This document shows, piece after piece, positions 1 through 6,033 of a stretch of 12,526 bases of DNA (positions within the stretch are counted from its first letter, which is position 1; each line of letters begins with the position of its first letter). This DNA is from CAZIRO01 sp964541595 (GTDB lineage: Bacteria > Acidobacteriota > HRBIN11): assembly GCA_964541595.1 (NCBI GenBank), contig CAZIRO010000077.1, positions 1-12,526 on the forward strand. Reading direction: 5' to 3'. Under the pieces are notes generated by a model. That model did not search any database, had not been told where the DNA came from, and saw only the letters and a list, made by a program, of their open reading frames with translations. Position numbers and translations under genes: made by a program.

Positions 1-221
1 CCGGTGATCTCTGCCGCACTGATGATGTTTGGAATGTTCAGGTAACTTTCCTGTACGGGAGCGGGACCGATGCAGACCGCTTCGTCCGCCAGGTGGACAT
101 GCATGGCGTCCCGATCGGCTTCCGAATAGACGACCACCGTCTGGATACCGAGTTCCCGGCAGGCTGCAATGATCCGTACCGCGATTTCACCCCGATTGGC
201 GATCAGGATTTTGCGAAACAC
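1..221 (-). CDS. accC: Biotin carboxylase subunit of acetyl-CoA carboxylase, N-terminal fragment
   Basis: The first 73 residues of a biotin carboxylase are visible; the rest lies beyond the left edge. The enzyme carboxylates biotin on its carrier protein using ATP and bicarbonate, for acetyl-CoA carboxylase (fatty acid synthesis) or a related acyl-CoA carboxylase. The start FRKILIANRGEIAVRII, followed by VVVYSEADRDAMHVHLADEAVCIG, is the typical N-terminal biotin carboxylase domain. I place the start at a GTG (219-221), because the family normally begins with M-F/L-x-K-I-L-I-A-N-R-G-E and an in-frame TAA lies 30 bases upstream; a modest AAGAGA precedes it. It is the last visible gene of the minus-strand operon, 27 bases after the M24 peptidase stop. 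No carrier gene (accB) precedes it here. The family is clear, but the choice between acetyl-, propionyl- or pyruvate carboxylase needs the missing C-terminus. Confidence 0.9.
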   Translation of the reverse strand, partial: MFRKILIANRGEIAVRIIAACRELGIQTVVVYSEADRDAMHVHLADEAVCIGPAPVQESYLNIPNIISAAEIT

Positions 222-248
222 GGTTCTCTTGCCGTGGACGGCGAAAGG

Positions 249-1556
249 TTATCGTTGCCGCATGAGTCGCTCGATGGCGTCCGGATCGCGCGGAACCTTT
301 CCACTCAGCAAACGGTACCCGTTTTCGGTTACGACCACATCGTCTTCAATCCGGATACCGATTTTCTTTTCAGGAATATAAATCCCGGGTTCCACGGTGA
401 TCACCACACCCGGTTCAAGCGGTTGATTATAATCTCCCACGTCGTGCACTTCCATACCGAGATAGTGACTTGTGCTGTGGGGGAAATACTTGCCGTATCC
501 CTTCGATTCGATGAACTCTTTGGCCACGCGGTGAATCACGTCCCGGATTTTGACCCCCGGCCGAATGGCGTCCATGGCACGCTGCTGGGCTTCCAGAACG
601 ATCTCGTAAATTTCCCGCTGTTCTTTCGTGAATTTGCCGTTCGCCGGAACCGTCCGGGTGATATCCGCACAGTAGTACCCGAACCGCGCACCCACGTCCA
701 TCAAAACGAGATCACCATCCTCGATCCGGTGCCGATTCTGGTTGTAATGCAGAATCGTGGTACGGATACCGGATCCGATGATCGAGGGAAACGCGAGTTG
801 CATGGCACCCCGGCGTTTGAACTCGTATTCAATGAGGGCCTCGATCTCGTATTCGTACATGCCCGGTTGCAACCGTTGCATGGCCGTGATCAACGCCTCT
901 GCCGTAATGTCAATCGCCCGCTGCATTAAACGCAGTTCGTAGGCGTCTTTAATCCGACGCATGCCGTCCAGTATGACGGAGAGGTTGATGATCGGTAGTG
1001 CGGGATACCGTTCCCGCAGTCGATTCACAAAGTACAGGTATCGGGTCGGGGGATCGTTCAATCCGACGGGTTCGTTCAATACGGCCACGGTCGGATTCTG
1101 ACGCAACAAACGGGCGAGCATGCTGTCCAGCTGGGTGGTCGGCAAGATCGTCGCGATCCCGGTGAGTTCCTGAGCCTCTTTTCCGGGCGCGAGTTTCGGT
1201 CCGGTCCAGACTTCCTGTTGTGGATCTTTCGGCGGGAGGAACAGGATTTCTTTCCATGTTTCACGCGGTGCCCCCGGCCAGATGATGAGCGCTGCATCTG
1301 GCACTTCCAGGCCGGTCAGATAATAAAAATAGTTGTCCTGCACGAACTCGTCGATATCGTCTTCCGACCGCGCCAGGACGATCGCCAGTGCGTCACCGAG
1401 CAGTTCGGCGAGTCTGGCGCGGCGTGCCTGATAGACCTCTCTGGCATATTCCTGGGGCACCTGCGAGAGCAGTCCCCCACCCATCAGGGTCATCGTGGCC
1501 GCGAAAAGTGTCATGATGCGCCAACTCCGGATCAGCATAGTCAAAGATTTCATCAT
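249..1556 (-). CDS. Exported Xaa-Pro aminopeptidase-type M24B metallopeptidase
   Basis: A 435-residue aminopeptidase P family enzyme that would remove N-terminal residues preceding proline, using two metal ions. After a hydrophobic leader (about residues 5-32, probably a Sec signal or anchor) comes the AMP-N domain (about 35-175) and then the pita-bread catalytic domain (about 200-425). The five expected metal ligands can be placed: D287 (LMDVG), D298 (ADITRT), H364 (HSTSHYLG), E389 (VEPGIYI) and E404 (RIEDDV). H360 and H371 match the catalytic histidines. Length fits PepP-like enzymes. Its ATG overlaps the stop of the preceding M16 gene (ATGA), with a GGGAGG site just upstream; a second ATG follows immediately and may be the true start, giving better spacing. 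Export and linkage to two exported M16 proteins suggest degradation of peptides outside the cytoplasm. The exact substrate is unknown. Confidence 0.92.
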   Translation of the reverse strand: MMKSLTMLIRSWRIMTLFAATMTLMGGGLLSQVPQEYAREVYQARRARLAELLGDALAIVLARSEDDIDEFVQDNYFYYLTGLEVPDAALIIWPGAPRETWKEILFLPPKDPQQEVWTGPKLAPGKEAQELTGIATILPTTQLDSMLARLLRQNPTVAVLNEPVGLNDPPTRYLYFVNRLRERYPALPIINLSVILDGMRRIKDAYELRLMQRAIDITAEALITAMQRLQPGMYEYEIEALIEYEFKRRGAMQLAFPSIIGSGIRTTILHYNQNRHRIEDGDLVLMDVGARFGYYCADITRTVPANGKFTKEQREIYEIVLEAQQRAMDAIRPGVKIRDVIHRVAKEFIESKGYGKYFPHSTSHYLGMEVHDVGDYNQPLEPGVVITVEPGIYIPEKKIGIRIEDDVVVTENGYRLLSGKVPRDPDAIERLMRQR

Positions 1557-3025
1557 GGCCCTCCCGAGGATTGCATGCCGTGCAGCGGGATCTCGTGCAC
1601 TTCTCCCAGTACCGAAAGCGGACTGTCAAACTTTTCCGGCGTACCCACGACGAGCAATGCCATGCGTTCCGGGTGCCAGTACTGGCGGATCACCCGATTG
1701 ACGTCGTCGGTCGTGACGGCCTGGACATTCGGAACGAACTGCTCCAGATAGTCTTCCGGTAGACCGGCTGCCGCCAGTTCCAGGTAATTCAATACGATAT
1801 TCGCCGGTGTTTCGTACTCGAAGATAAAAGAGTTGATCAACCAGTTTTTCGCATACTGGACTTCCGCATCGGTCACGCCCTCTGTACGGATGCGTTCCAG
1901 CTCATCCTGGATAGCGCGAATGGCCTGAACGGTACGCTGCGCCTGGGTCGCCGTGGCGATCACGAACGCGCCCGGATGCTGGAACGATACGGGGTATCGA
2001 CTGTACGCGTAATACGCCAGGCCCATCTGCGTGCGGATGCGCACGAACAGGCGGCTGGCAAACCCGCGCCCGAAAATGACGTTGGCCACCTGCAGCGCGT
2101 AAATGTCCCGCGCGTACGGCTGTTTCGGATTGAATGGGGGCACGGCATACCCGAACCGGATTTTCGTCTGGGTGACGTCGGGTTTGCGCACGAGATAGAT
2201 CCCCGGACGGGTCACCGGCAGTCCCGGACGTGCACGCTCGGTTCGGGGGCGGCGCCAGTTCCCGAGATACTGTCTCAACTCATTGCGCAGGTCGCGTTCG
2301 TTAAACCGGCCCCAGACACCAATGATCAGCCGGTCGGGACGGATGTGCTGCTCGTAAAACGTACGAATGTCGTCCACGGTGATCGCACGAATGTCGGCCG
2401 GCGTCGGGTATCGGCCATACGGATGGTCGGCGCCGAACACGATTTTCTGAAACTCCCGGGCGACGATGGCTTCCGGATCGTCGTTTTCCCGCATGAGAAA
2501 GGCAATTTCCTGACGCTTGGCGACTTCCAGGCGATCCGGGTCCCAGCGGGGTTCAGTCAGTACTTCACCGAGAATGGCCAGTCCCGTCCGCATCTGTTCG
2601 CTCAGCATGGCGAGTGTAATCTGTCCACTGGTCCGCCCGATCTGGATTTCCAGTTCGATCGCCCGCGCGTCGAGCAGGGCATCCAGTTCGTCCGGCGTAT
2701 GCAGTCGGGTTCCCCCGGTGCGTAACAGCGTACCGGTTAAACCGGCGATACCGGGACGCGGTGCGTGGATCTCGCCCACATCCATCCATCCCACCAGCCG
2801 CACCACGGGCACCGTCGGATCGGGGAGCATATAGACAGGGATCCCGTTCCGCAATCGGAACGTGCGCGGTCGCGGTGGCTGGAACGCGGGCAGAGGGGGA
2901 AACTGCAGGGCCTCCCAGGAGGGTGGGGGTGCCGGTGTGGGCGTCTGGGCAGCAACGGGCAGGGTCGTGATCACCAGCACCAGACCGAACCCCAGGATCA
3001 GGTATCCACGGACGTGGTGCACCAT
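1553..3025 (-). CDS. Exported M16 peptidase-like protein lacking the zinc motif (partner subunit)
   Basis: A 490-residue M16 (insulinase/mitochondrial processing peptidase) family protein. It opens with a signal peptide (hydrophobic 8-25, likely cleavage after PVAA) and a Pro-rich linker (27-55). The N-terminal M16 domain follows, but where the active protein has HLFEH this one has AGLTG (about 94-98), so the zinc ligands are absent. The C-terminal M16 domain retains the conserved GFASRLFVRIRTQMGLAYYAYS region, which in active/inactive M16 pairs helps bind substrate. The inactive or regulatory half of a heterodimer is the natural reading. I start it at the ATG at 3025, with GGAGGAG seven bases upstream and a proper signal peptide following; a longer upstream reading would overlap the previous gene. 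Only one base separates it from the stop of the zinc-bearing M16 gene, so translation is probably coupled and subunits equimolar. Confidence 0.9.
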   Translation of the reverse strand: MVHHVRGYLILGFGLVLVITTLPVAAQTPTPAPPPSWEALQFPPLPAFQPPRPRTFRLRNGIPVYMLPDPTVPVVRLVGWMDVGEIHAPRPGIAGLTGTLLRTGGTRLHTPDELDALLDARAIELEIQIGRTSGQITLAMLSEQMRTGLAILGEVLTEPRWDPDRLEVAKRQEIAFLMRENDDPEAIVAREFQKIVFGADHPYGRYPTPADIRAITVDDIRTFYEQHIRPDRLIIGVWGRFNERDLRNELRQYLGNWRRPRTERARPGLPVTRPGIYLVRKPDVTQTKIRFGYAVPPFNPKQPYARDIYALQVANVIFGRGFASRLFVRIRTQMGLAYYAYSRYPVSFQHPGAFVIATATQAQRTVQAIRAIQDELERIRTEGVTDAEVQYAKNWLINSFIFEYETPANIVLNYLELAAAGLPEDYLEQFVPNVQAVTTDDVNRVIRQYWHPERMALLVVGTPEKFDSPLSVLGEVHEIPLHGMQSSGGP

Positions 3026-3026
3026 A

Positions 3027-4622
3027 TCAGTTCTCCTCCGGGTGTGTATCATCGGTGGACGGGGTCGACGGTTCCGCCGGGAGCGGCTGGATCTCTCCCA
3101 CGGTACGCAGTTCCGGTCGCAGATACGTGCGTGCCACCCGCTGAACGTCCTCAGGGCGGACCGCGCGGATACGTTCCGGTTCGTCGAACAGGTGGCGCCA
3201 GTCACCGGTGAGTTTGGCGTATGCTGTCAATGCGGCCGCCAGTGAAGCATTGCGTTCAAACGTGCGATAGAAATCGTGCAGTGCCTGGTTTTGATACCGT
3301 TGCAATTCTTCCGGCGTGATGCCGTCGTTCTGGATCCGCTGAATTTCATCCAGGATCGTGCGTTCGATCCGGTCAGTCGTGATGTTCGGATTGGGAACGG
3401 CGTACACGATCATCAGTGTGGGATACTTGCGGCCTGGATATCCGGGAAACACGCCGACCGTCGCTGCGATTTTTTCCCGGATCACCAGTCGTTGGTACAA
3501 CCGGGAACTGCGTCCGCGTGCGAGGATGTACGAGAGGGCTTCCAGAGGCTGCCAGTCCGGATGGCGGAACGACGGGATATGGTATGCCAGCACGATCATC
3601 GGTTGCGCCTGCATCCGGATGACCATGCGACGTGGTCCTTCCTGCGGGGGTTCGCGGGTCACGATCGGTCGACGGGATGGACACGTGGGAAGCCGTGCGA
3701 GATACCGTTCCGAAAGGCTGAATACCGTATCCGGATCGATACGACCGACGATGGCCACGGCCATATTGCTCGCGCAGTAGTGCGTGCGATAGAACGTTTC
3801 TGCACGCGCGATTTCCGTGTTTGCCAGATCCGATGGAAATCCGATCACCGGACGACCATACGGATGGGCAATGAACGCCACACCGAGCAGACGGGTGATC
3901 AGCCGTCCGATCGGGCTGTTCTCCACGCGCAAACGGTATTCTTCCAGGACCACGTCCCGTTCCTTGTAAAATTCCCGAAAGACCGGATCTGTAAACCGTG
4001 CCCATTCCAGGTAAAACCACAGTTCGATGCGATTCGCCGGGAGCCGGTAAAAGTACCGGGTCGCGTCCGCGCTCGTTGTTGCGTTCAACCCCCGGCCACC
4101 GTTCTGTTCAATGATTTTGCCGAACTCATCCGAACGGACGTATTTCTGTGCTTCTTTCTGCCAGTACTGAAACTCTTCCCAGCACTGTTGCATCCGGGTT
4201 TTGTCCGCCTGATCGCCGCGCCACTTTTCTTCCAGGTAACAGTGGTGCGCCGATTCCATCTTTTCCAGTGCGGCTTTTTCCCTTTCCCAGTCTGTCGTTC
4301 CGATGGTCGAAGTACCCTTAAACGCCAGATGCTCGAAGAGGTGCGCGAGTCCCGTATCGCCGACGGGTTCGTCCACCGCGCCGACGTCCACGTATGTGTG
4401 GAATGCCACCACCGGGGCACTCCCCATCGGGACGGCGAGGACGAGGAGTCCGTTCGGCAGGATCCGTTCGTGCACACGCTGGAGCCAGATCTGCCGGAAC
4501 GACGCCGCGGATGGACGTTTTGGGGAGGTCTCCTGGACATCGTTCAGTGCAAACACCGGAAGACTGCCGAGCAGGAGAATGCCGAACATCGCAATCCATC
4601 GAGTTCGATGCTGCCGACACAT
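3027..4622 (-). CDS. Exported zinc M16 peptidase (catalytic subunit)
   Basis: A 531-residue M16 zinc peptidase. A Sec signal peptide (residues 1-26, basic start, hydrophobic 9-20, PVFA before the cut) sends it out of the cytoplasm. The inverted zinc motif HLFEH is at H94-E97-H98, and the third ligand is probably E228 in ERDVVLEEYR. Family members commonly have about 75 residues between these, but here there are about 130 because of a charged, probably helical insertion (about 108-165). The C-terminal domain keeps ARGRSSRLYQRLVIREK. The start at 4622 is preceded by AGGAG with five bases spacing; the upstream in-frame ATG would put an unsuitable polar stretch before the signal. It lies 72 bases downstream of mtnP and one base before its inactive partner. 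Probable role is degradation of peptides or misfolded exported protein; the substrate cannot be seen. Confidence 0.93.
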   Translation of the reverse strand: MCRQHRTRWIAMFGILLLGSLPVFALNDVQETSPKRPSAASFRQIWLQRVHERILPNGLLVLAVPMGSAPVVAFHTYVDVGAVDEPVGDTGLAHLFEHLAFKGTSTIGTTDWEREKAALEKMESAHHCYLEEKWRGDQADKTRMQQCWEEFQYWQKEAQKYVRSDEFGKIIEQNGGRGLNATTSADATRYFYRLPANRIELWFYLEWARFTDPVFREFYKERDVVLEEYRLRVENSPIGRLITRLLGVAFIAHPYGRPVIGFPSDLANTEIARAETFYRTHYCASNMAVAIVGRIDPDTVFSLSERYLARLPTCPSRRPIVTREPPQEGPRRMVIRMQAQPMIVLAYHIPSFRHPDWQPLEALSYILARGRSSRLYQRLVIREKIAATVGVFPGYPGRKYPTLMIVYAVPNPNITTDRIERTILDEIQRIQNDGITPEELQRYQNQALHDFYRTFERNASLAAALTAYAKLTGDWRHLFDEPERIRAVRPEDVQRVARTYLRPELRTVGEIQPLPAEPSTPSTDDTHPEEN

Positions 4623-4669
4623 GATATCTCCTCTCCGTGTGGATGCGTTCTGTGGGTGCATCGCGACCG

Positions 4670-4689
4670 GACAGTCGCACGTGACTGTC
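4670..4689 (-). other. Intercistronic hairpin just after mtnP
   Basis: A perfect inverted repeat, GACAGTC and GACTGTC, with a 6-base loop, starts about 5 bases beyond the mtnP stop codon. On the minus strand it is not followed by a T-run, so it is not a classic intrinsic terminator. It may stabilise the mtnP 3' end or mark an mRNA processing point before the peptidase genes. The structure is seen; the role is inferred. Confidence 0.5.
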
Positions 4690-4694
4690 TCGTG

Positions 4695-5597
4695 TCAGGA
4701 TGGGTCTTCTCCCGGTTGCGCAATACGGTCCTCCGGGATGTACCGCTCAACGAGCAAACGGACACGTTCCCAGGCCGCCCGCGGAATGACCTCCGGATCG
4801 GTGAGAATGGTGTTCTCCAGGGCATTCCTGCACGGACAGGTACGGGGCAGGGGAAACGCGCGCATGGTCTCACGAACAACGGCCTGGGCCGTCTGAATGT
4901 TCCGTTGCAGCGTGGCGATCACCATTTCAGCCGTAACGGGTTCGGCATGTTCGTACCAGCAGTCATAGTCCGTAGCCATGGCGATCGTGGCGTAGCAGAT
5001 CTCGGCTTCCCGCGCGAGCCAGGCTTCCGGGAGATTTGTCATTCCGATGACGTCCACGCCCCATTGCCGATAGACCTCCGATTCGGCGCGTGTACTGAAT
5101 TGCGGACCTTCAATGCATAGATACGTGCCACCGTACTGGACTTCCGCGCCGACCGCCTGCGCGGCTTCGTATATGGCACGGGACAGTTCCGGGCATACCG
5201 GATCGGCAAAACTCACATGGGCCACGATGCCATTCCCGAAAAACGTGCGGGGACGCAATCGGGTTCGATCGAGGAACTGCGTGGGAATGACCATCGTTCC
5301 GGGACGAATGGATTCTTTCATACTGCCGACCGCACTGACCGAGATGATCCATTCCACACCGAGCATTTTGAAACCGTAAATGTTGGCGCGGAAATTGATC
5401 TCCGTTGGCATGTACCGGTGCCCCACACCGTGACGGGGCAGGAACGCCACTGTTTGTTCCGCGAGGCGACCGATGACATACGGTCCGGAAGGTGTTCCGA
5501 ACGGGGTGTCCAGTTCACGTTCCTCGAGAACCTCGACATCCGCCATCCGATAGAATCCACTACCTCCGATGACACCGATCCGAACGGATGTGGTCAT
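4695..5597 (-). CDS. mtnP: S-methyl-5'-thioadenosine phosphorylase
   Basis: A 300-residue cytoplasmic enzyme that phosphorolyses MTA to adenine and methylthioribose-1-phosphate, recycling the by-product of polyamine and related synthesis. Landmarks are IGVIGGSGFY (phosphate loop, 7-16), TPFGTPSGP (31-39), FLPRHGVGHRYMPTEINFRANI (substrate and phosphate residues), EGPQFSTRAE (163-172) and GMTNLPEAWLAREAEICYATIAMATDYDCW. The last block is the MTA-type signature rather than the GMS/VPE type of purine nucleoside phosphorylases. A C-x-C motif (C254, C256) near the C-terminus matches the motif linked to disulfide-stabilised archaeal MTAP II proteins. The start at 5597 has AAGGAG seven bases upstream. 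It is the first gene after the leftward promoter and heads an operon otherwise made of exported peptidases and accC, an uncommon combination. No mtnA or other salvage genes are in view. Confidence 0.95.
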   Translation of the reverse strand: MTTSVRIGVIGGSGFYRMADVEVLEERELDTPFGTPSGPYVIGRLAEQTVAFLPRHGVGHRYMPTEINFRANIYGFKMLGVEWIISVSAVGSMKESIRPGTMVIPTQFLDRTRLRPRTFFGNGIVAHVSFADPVCPELSRAIYEAAQAVGAEVQYGGTYLCIEGPQFSTRAESEVYRQWGVDVIGMTNLPEAWLAREAEICYATIAMATDYDCWYEHAEPVTAEMVIATLQRNIQTAQAVVRETMRAFPLPRTCPCRNALENTILTDPEVIPRAAWERVRLLVERYIPEDRIAQPGEDPS

Positions 5598-5633
5598 GCA
5601 ACAGCTCCTTCGGTTGGATTCTTGCGGGGAGTC

Positions 5634-5663
5634 ATTATATCCGTGCGGTCCATGCGGGTGCAA
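5634..5663 (-). promoter_or_regulatory. Leftward sigma-70-type promoter for mtnP operon
   Basis: On the minus strand a perfect -10 hexamer TATAAT (5634-5639) lies 18 bases downstream of TTGCAC (5658-5663), a weak -35 sharing the TTG. Transcription would begin near 5627, giving a leader of about 30 bases that contains the mtnP ribosome-binding site (AAGGAG, 5605-5610). Placement fits well, but the promoter is predicted from sequence only. Confidence 0.65.
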
Positions 5664-5673
5664 GGGAAGTGCG

Positions 5674-5680
5674 GGGATTG
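5674..5680. repeat. Left copy of candidate target-site duplication
   Basis: GGGATTG abuts the first heptamer of the left array and recurs as a direct repeat at 5954-5960, immediately beyond the last heptamer of the right array. If the shared next G is counted, the match is 8 bases (5674-5681 and 5954-5961). This is what a transposition footprint would look like. Chance similarity in G-rich DNA is possible. Confidence 0.45.
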
Positions 5681-5757
5681 GGTCTCAGGTCTCGGGTCTC
5701 AGGTGTCCGGTCCCAGGTCTCGGGTCTCAGGTGTCAGGTGTCGGGTCTCGGGTGTCG
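5681..5757 (+). repeat. Left heptamer tandem array, 11 units
   Basis: Eleven consecutive 7-bp units fit GGT[C/G][T/C]C[A/G/C]. In order they are GGTCTCA, GGTCTCG, GGTCTCA, GGTGTCC, GGTCCCA, GGTCTCG, GGTCTCA, GGTGTCA, GGTGTCG, GGTCTCG and GGTGTCG. The phase is unbroken. Because the unit is not a multiple of three and contains no stop, every reading frame stays open, which creates spurious ORFs rich in S-Q-V-S-G-V repeats. The variation lies at positions 4, 5 and 7, while GGT and C6 are fixed. Confidence 0.9.
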
Positions 5758-5782
5758 GGCGTTTTGTAGTTGTGACCGCCGT

Positions 5783-5834
5783 ACCGGAGTGGCCATTGAA
5801 TGGCACGTCGGTGTCCATCAGGGGCCACAGCGGT
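5783..5834. repeat. Long imperfect hairpin in element core
   Basis: A 52-base segment folds almost end to end. ACCG pairs with CGGT, then GTGGCC with GGCCAC, TG with CA, ATGG with CCAT, and CAC with GTG, closed by the tetraloop GTCG. Interruptions are two small internal loops (GA opposite AG, AT opposite GG) and two single-base bulges. That gives about 19 Watson-Crick pairs. I see no T-run on either side, so it is not a classic terminator. It could be an RNA structure or a DNA cruciform recognised by a transposase. Confidence 0.65.
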
Positions 5835-5855
5835 GTCTGAGTTTCTATCATGGTC

Positions 5856-5878
5856 GGGCGATTTCCAATCGGTCGCCC
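5856..5878. repeat. Second core hairpin
   Basis: GGGCGA (5856-5861) pairs with TCGCCC (5873-5878) across an 11-base loop. Alternatively GGGC/GCCC plus GATT/AATC pair with a four-base bulge and a three-base loop. It sits at the right side of the core next to the right heptamer array. No run of T follows on either strand. Function unknown. Confidence 0.6.
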
Positions 5879-5883
5879 CCACA

Positions 5884-5953
5884 AGACACCCGACACCTGG
5901 GACCCGACACCTGGGACCCGACACCTGAGCCCCGCCCACCGACCCCCGGGACC
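5884..5953 (-). repeat. Right heptamer tandem array, inverted, about 10 units
   Basis: Read on the minus strand from 5953 inward the units are GGTCCCG, GGGGTCG, GTGGGCG, GGGCTCA, GGTGTCG, GGTCCCA, GGTGTCG, GGTCCCA, GGTGTCG and GGTGTCT. The six inner units are clear; the second to fourth outer ones are degenerate but keep the 7-bp phase, and the outermost again fits the consensus. The array is inverted relative to the one at 5681-5757. It favours GGTGTCG/GGTCCCA alternation (a 14-bp higher-order unit), unlike the GGTCTC-rich left array. Confidence 0.8.
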
Positions 5954-5960
5954 GGGATTG
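5954..5960. repeat. Right copy of candidate target-site duplication
   Basis: The second copy of GGGATTG begins directly after the outermost heptamer of the right array. It overlaps the start of the putative panB -35 element (5958-5963), so part of that promoter may have been supplied by the duplicated host sequence. Confidence 0.45.
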
Positions 5961-5988
5961 GCATTCTTCTCTCGTCTTTTCCTATAAT
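5958..5988 (+). promoter_or_regulatory. Rightward sigma-70-type promoter for pan cluster
   Basis: A perfect TATAAT (5983-5988) is preceded by TTGGCA (5958-5963, five of six bases matching TTGACA) with a rather long 19-base spacer. Transcription would start near 5995, leaving a leader of about 40 bases before the panB ATG, which carries its GGAGG site. The -10 is convincing; the -35 and its spacing less so. The element at 5681-5953 ends immediately upstream of it. Confidence 0.65.
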
Positions 5989-6033
5989 AGGATGACCACC
6001 CGGGAGCCACGGGCCCCGGAGTCGGAGGTGTCC

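Larger units (their letters stand above)
5681..5953. mobile_element. Candidate MITE-like element with heptamer-array inverted ends
   Basis: A 273-bp non-coding unit lies between the divergent mtnP and panB promoters. Both ends consist of degenerate heptamers GGTSTCR pointing inward (77 bp left, 70 bp right), so the ends form long imperfect inverted repeats. The inverted similarity continues into the core for 23 bases (5756-5778 against 5870-5892, 17 of 23 matching on reverse complement). The core (5758-5883) can fold into a long hairpin and a shorter one. A direct repeat GGGATTG flanks the unit. It has no credible coding capacity and no transposase. Heptanucleotide tandem repeats (STRR-type) are known in cyanobacteria, and small non-autonomous elements with inverted ends are known as MITEs; this unit combines both traits. 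Mobility is inferred. Alternatives are slippage-expanded repeats around a structured regulator. Confidence 0.5.

Noticed and set aside
93..929. A 278-codon plus-strand open frame, and a similar one at 1976-2725.
   Set aside because: Both are antisense to well-supported peptidase genes (and accC), have no family signature and have no ribosome site.
3276..5120. A 614-codon open frame on the plus strand.
   Set aside because: It lies antisense to the zinc M16 peptidase and part of mtnP, both of which have clear motifs. Its translation is His/Arg/Phe-rich with no recognisable domain, as expected of an antisense shadow in G+C-rich DNA.
5681..5757. Repeated GGTCTC could be read as a cluster of type IIS restriction sites or a restriction-modification signal.
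   Set aside because: GGTCTC is simply one version of the heptamer; the other versions (GGTGTC, GGTCCC) break the site and no restriction-modification gene is visible.
5681..5953. Possible CRISPR array.
   Set aside because: The units are contiguous 7-mers without spacers, and no cas genes are present.
5569..6010. Several open frames on both strands through the heptamer arrays, encoding S-Q-V-S-G-V type repeats.
   Set aside because: A stop-free 7-bp tandem repeat keeps all frames open. The products are low complexity and the frames include the promoters and hairpins, so they are best explained as artefacts of the repeat.
5992..6033. An upstream in-frame ATG for panB at 5992.
   Set aside because: It coincides with the predicted transcription start, has no ribosome site and adds residues not typical of PanB; the ATG at 6034 has GGAGG at good spacing.
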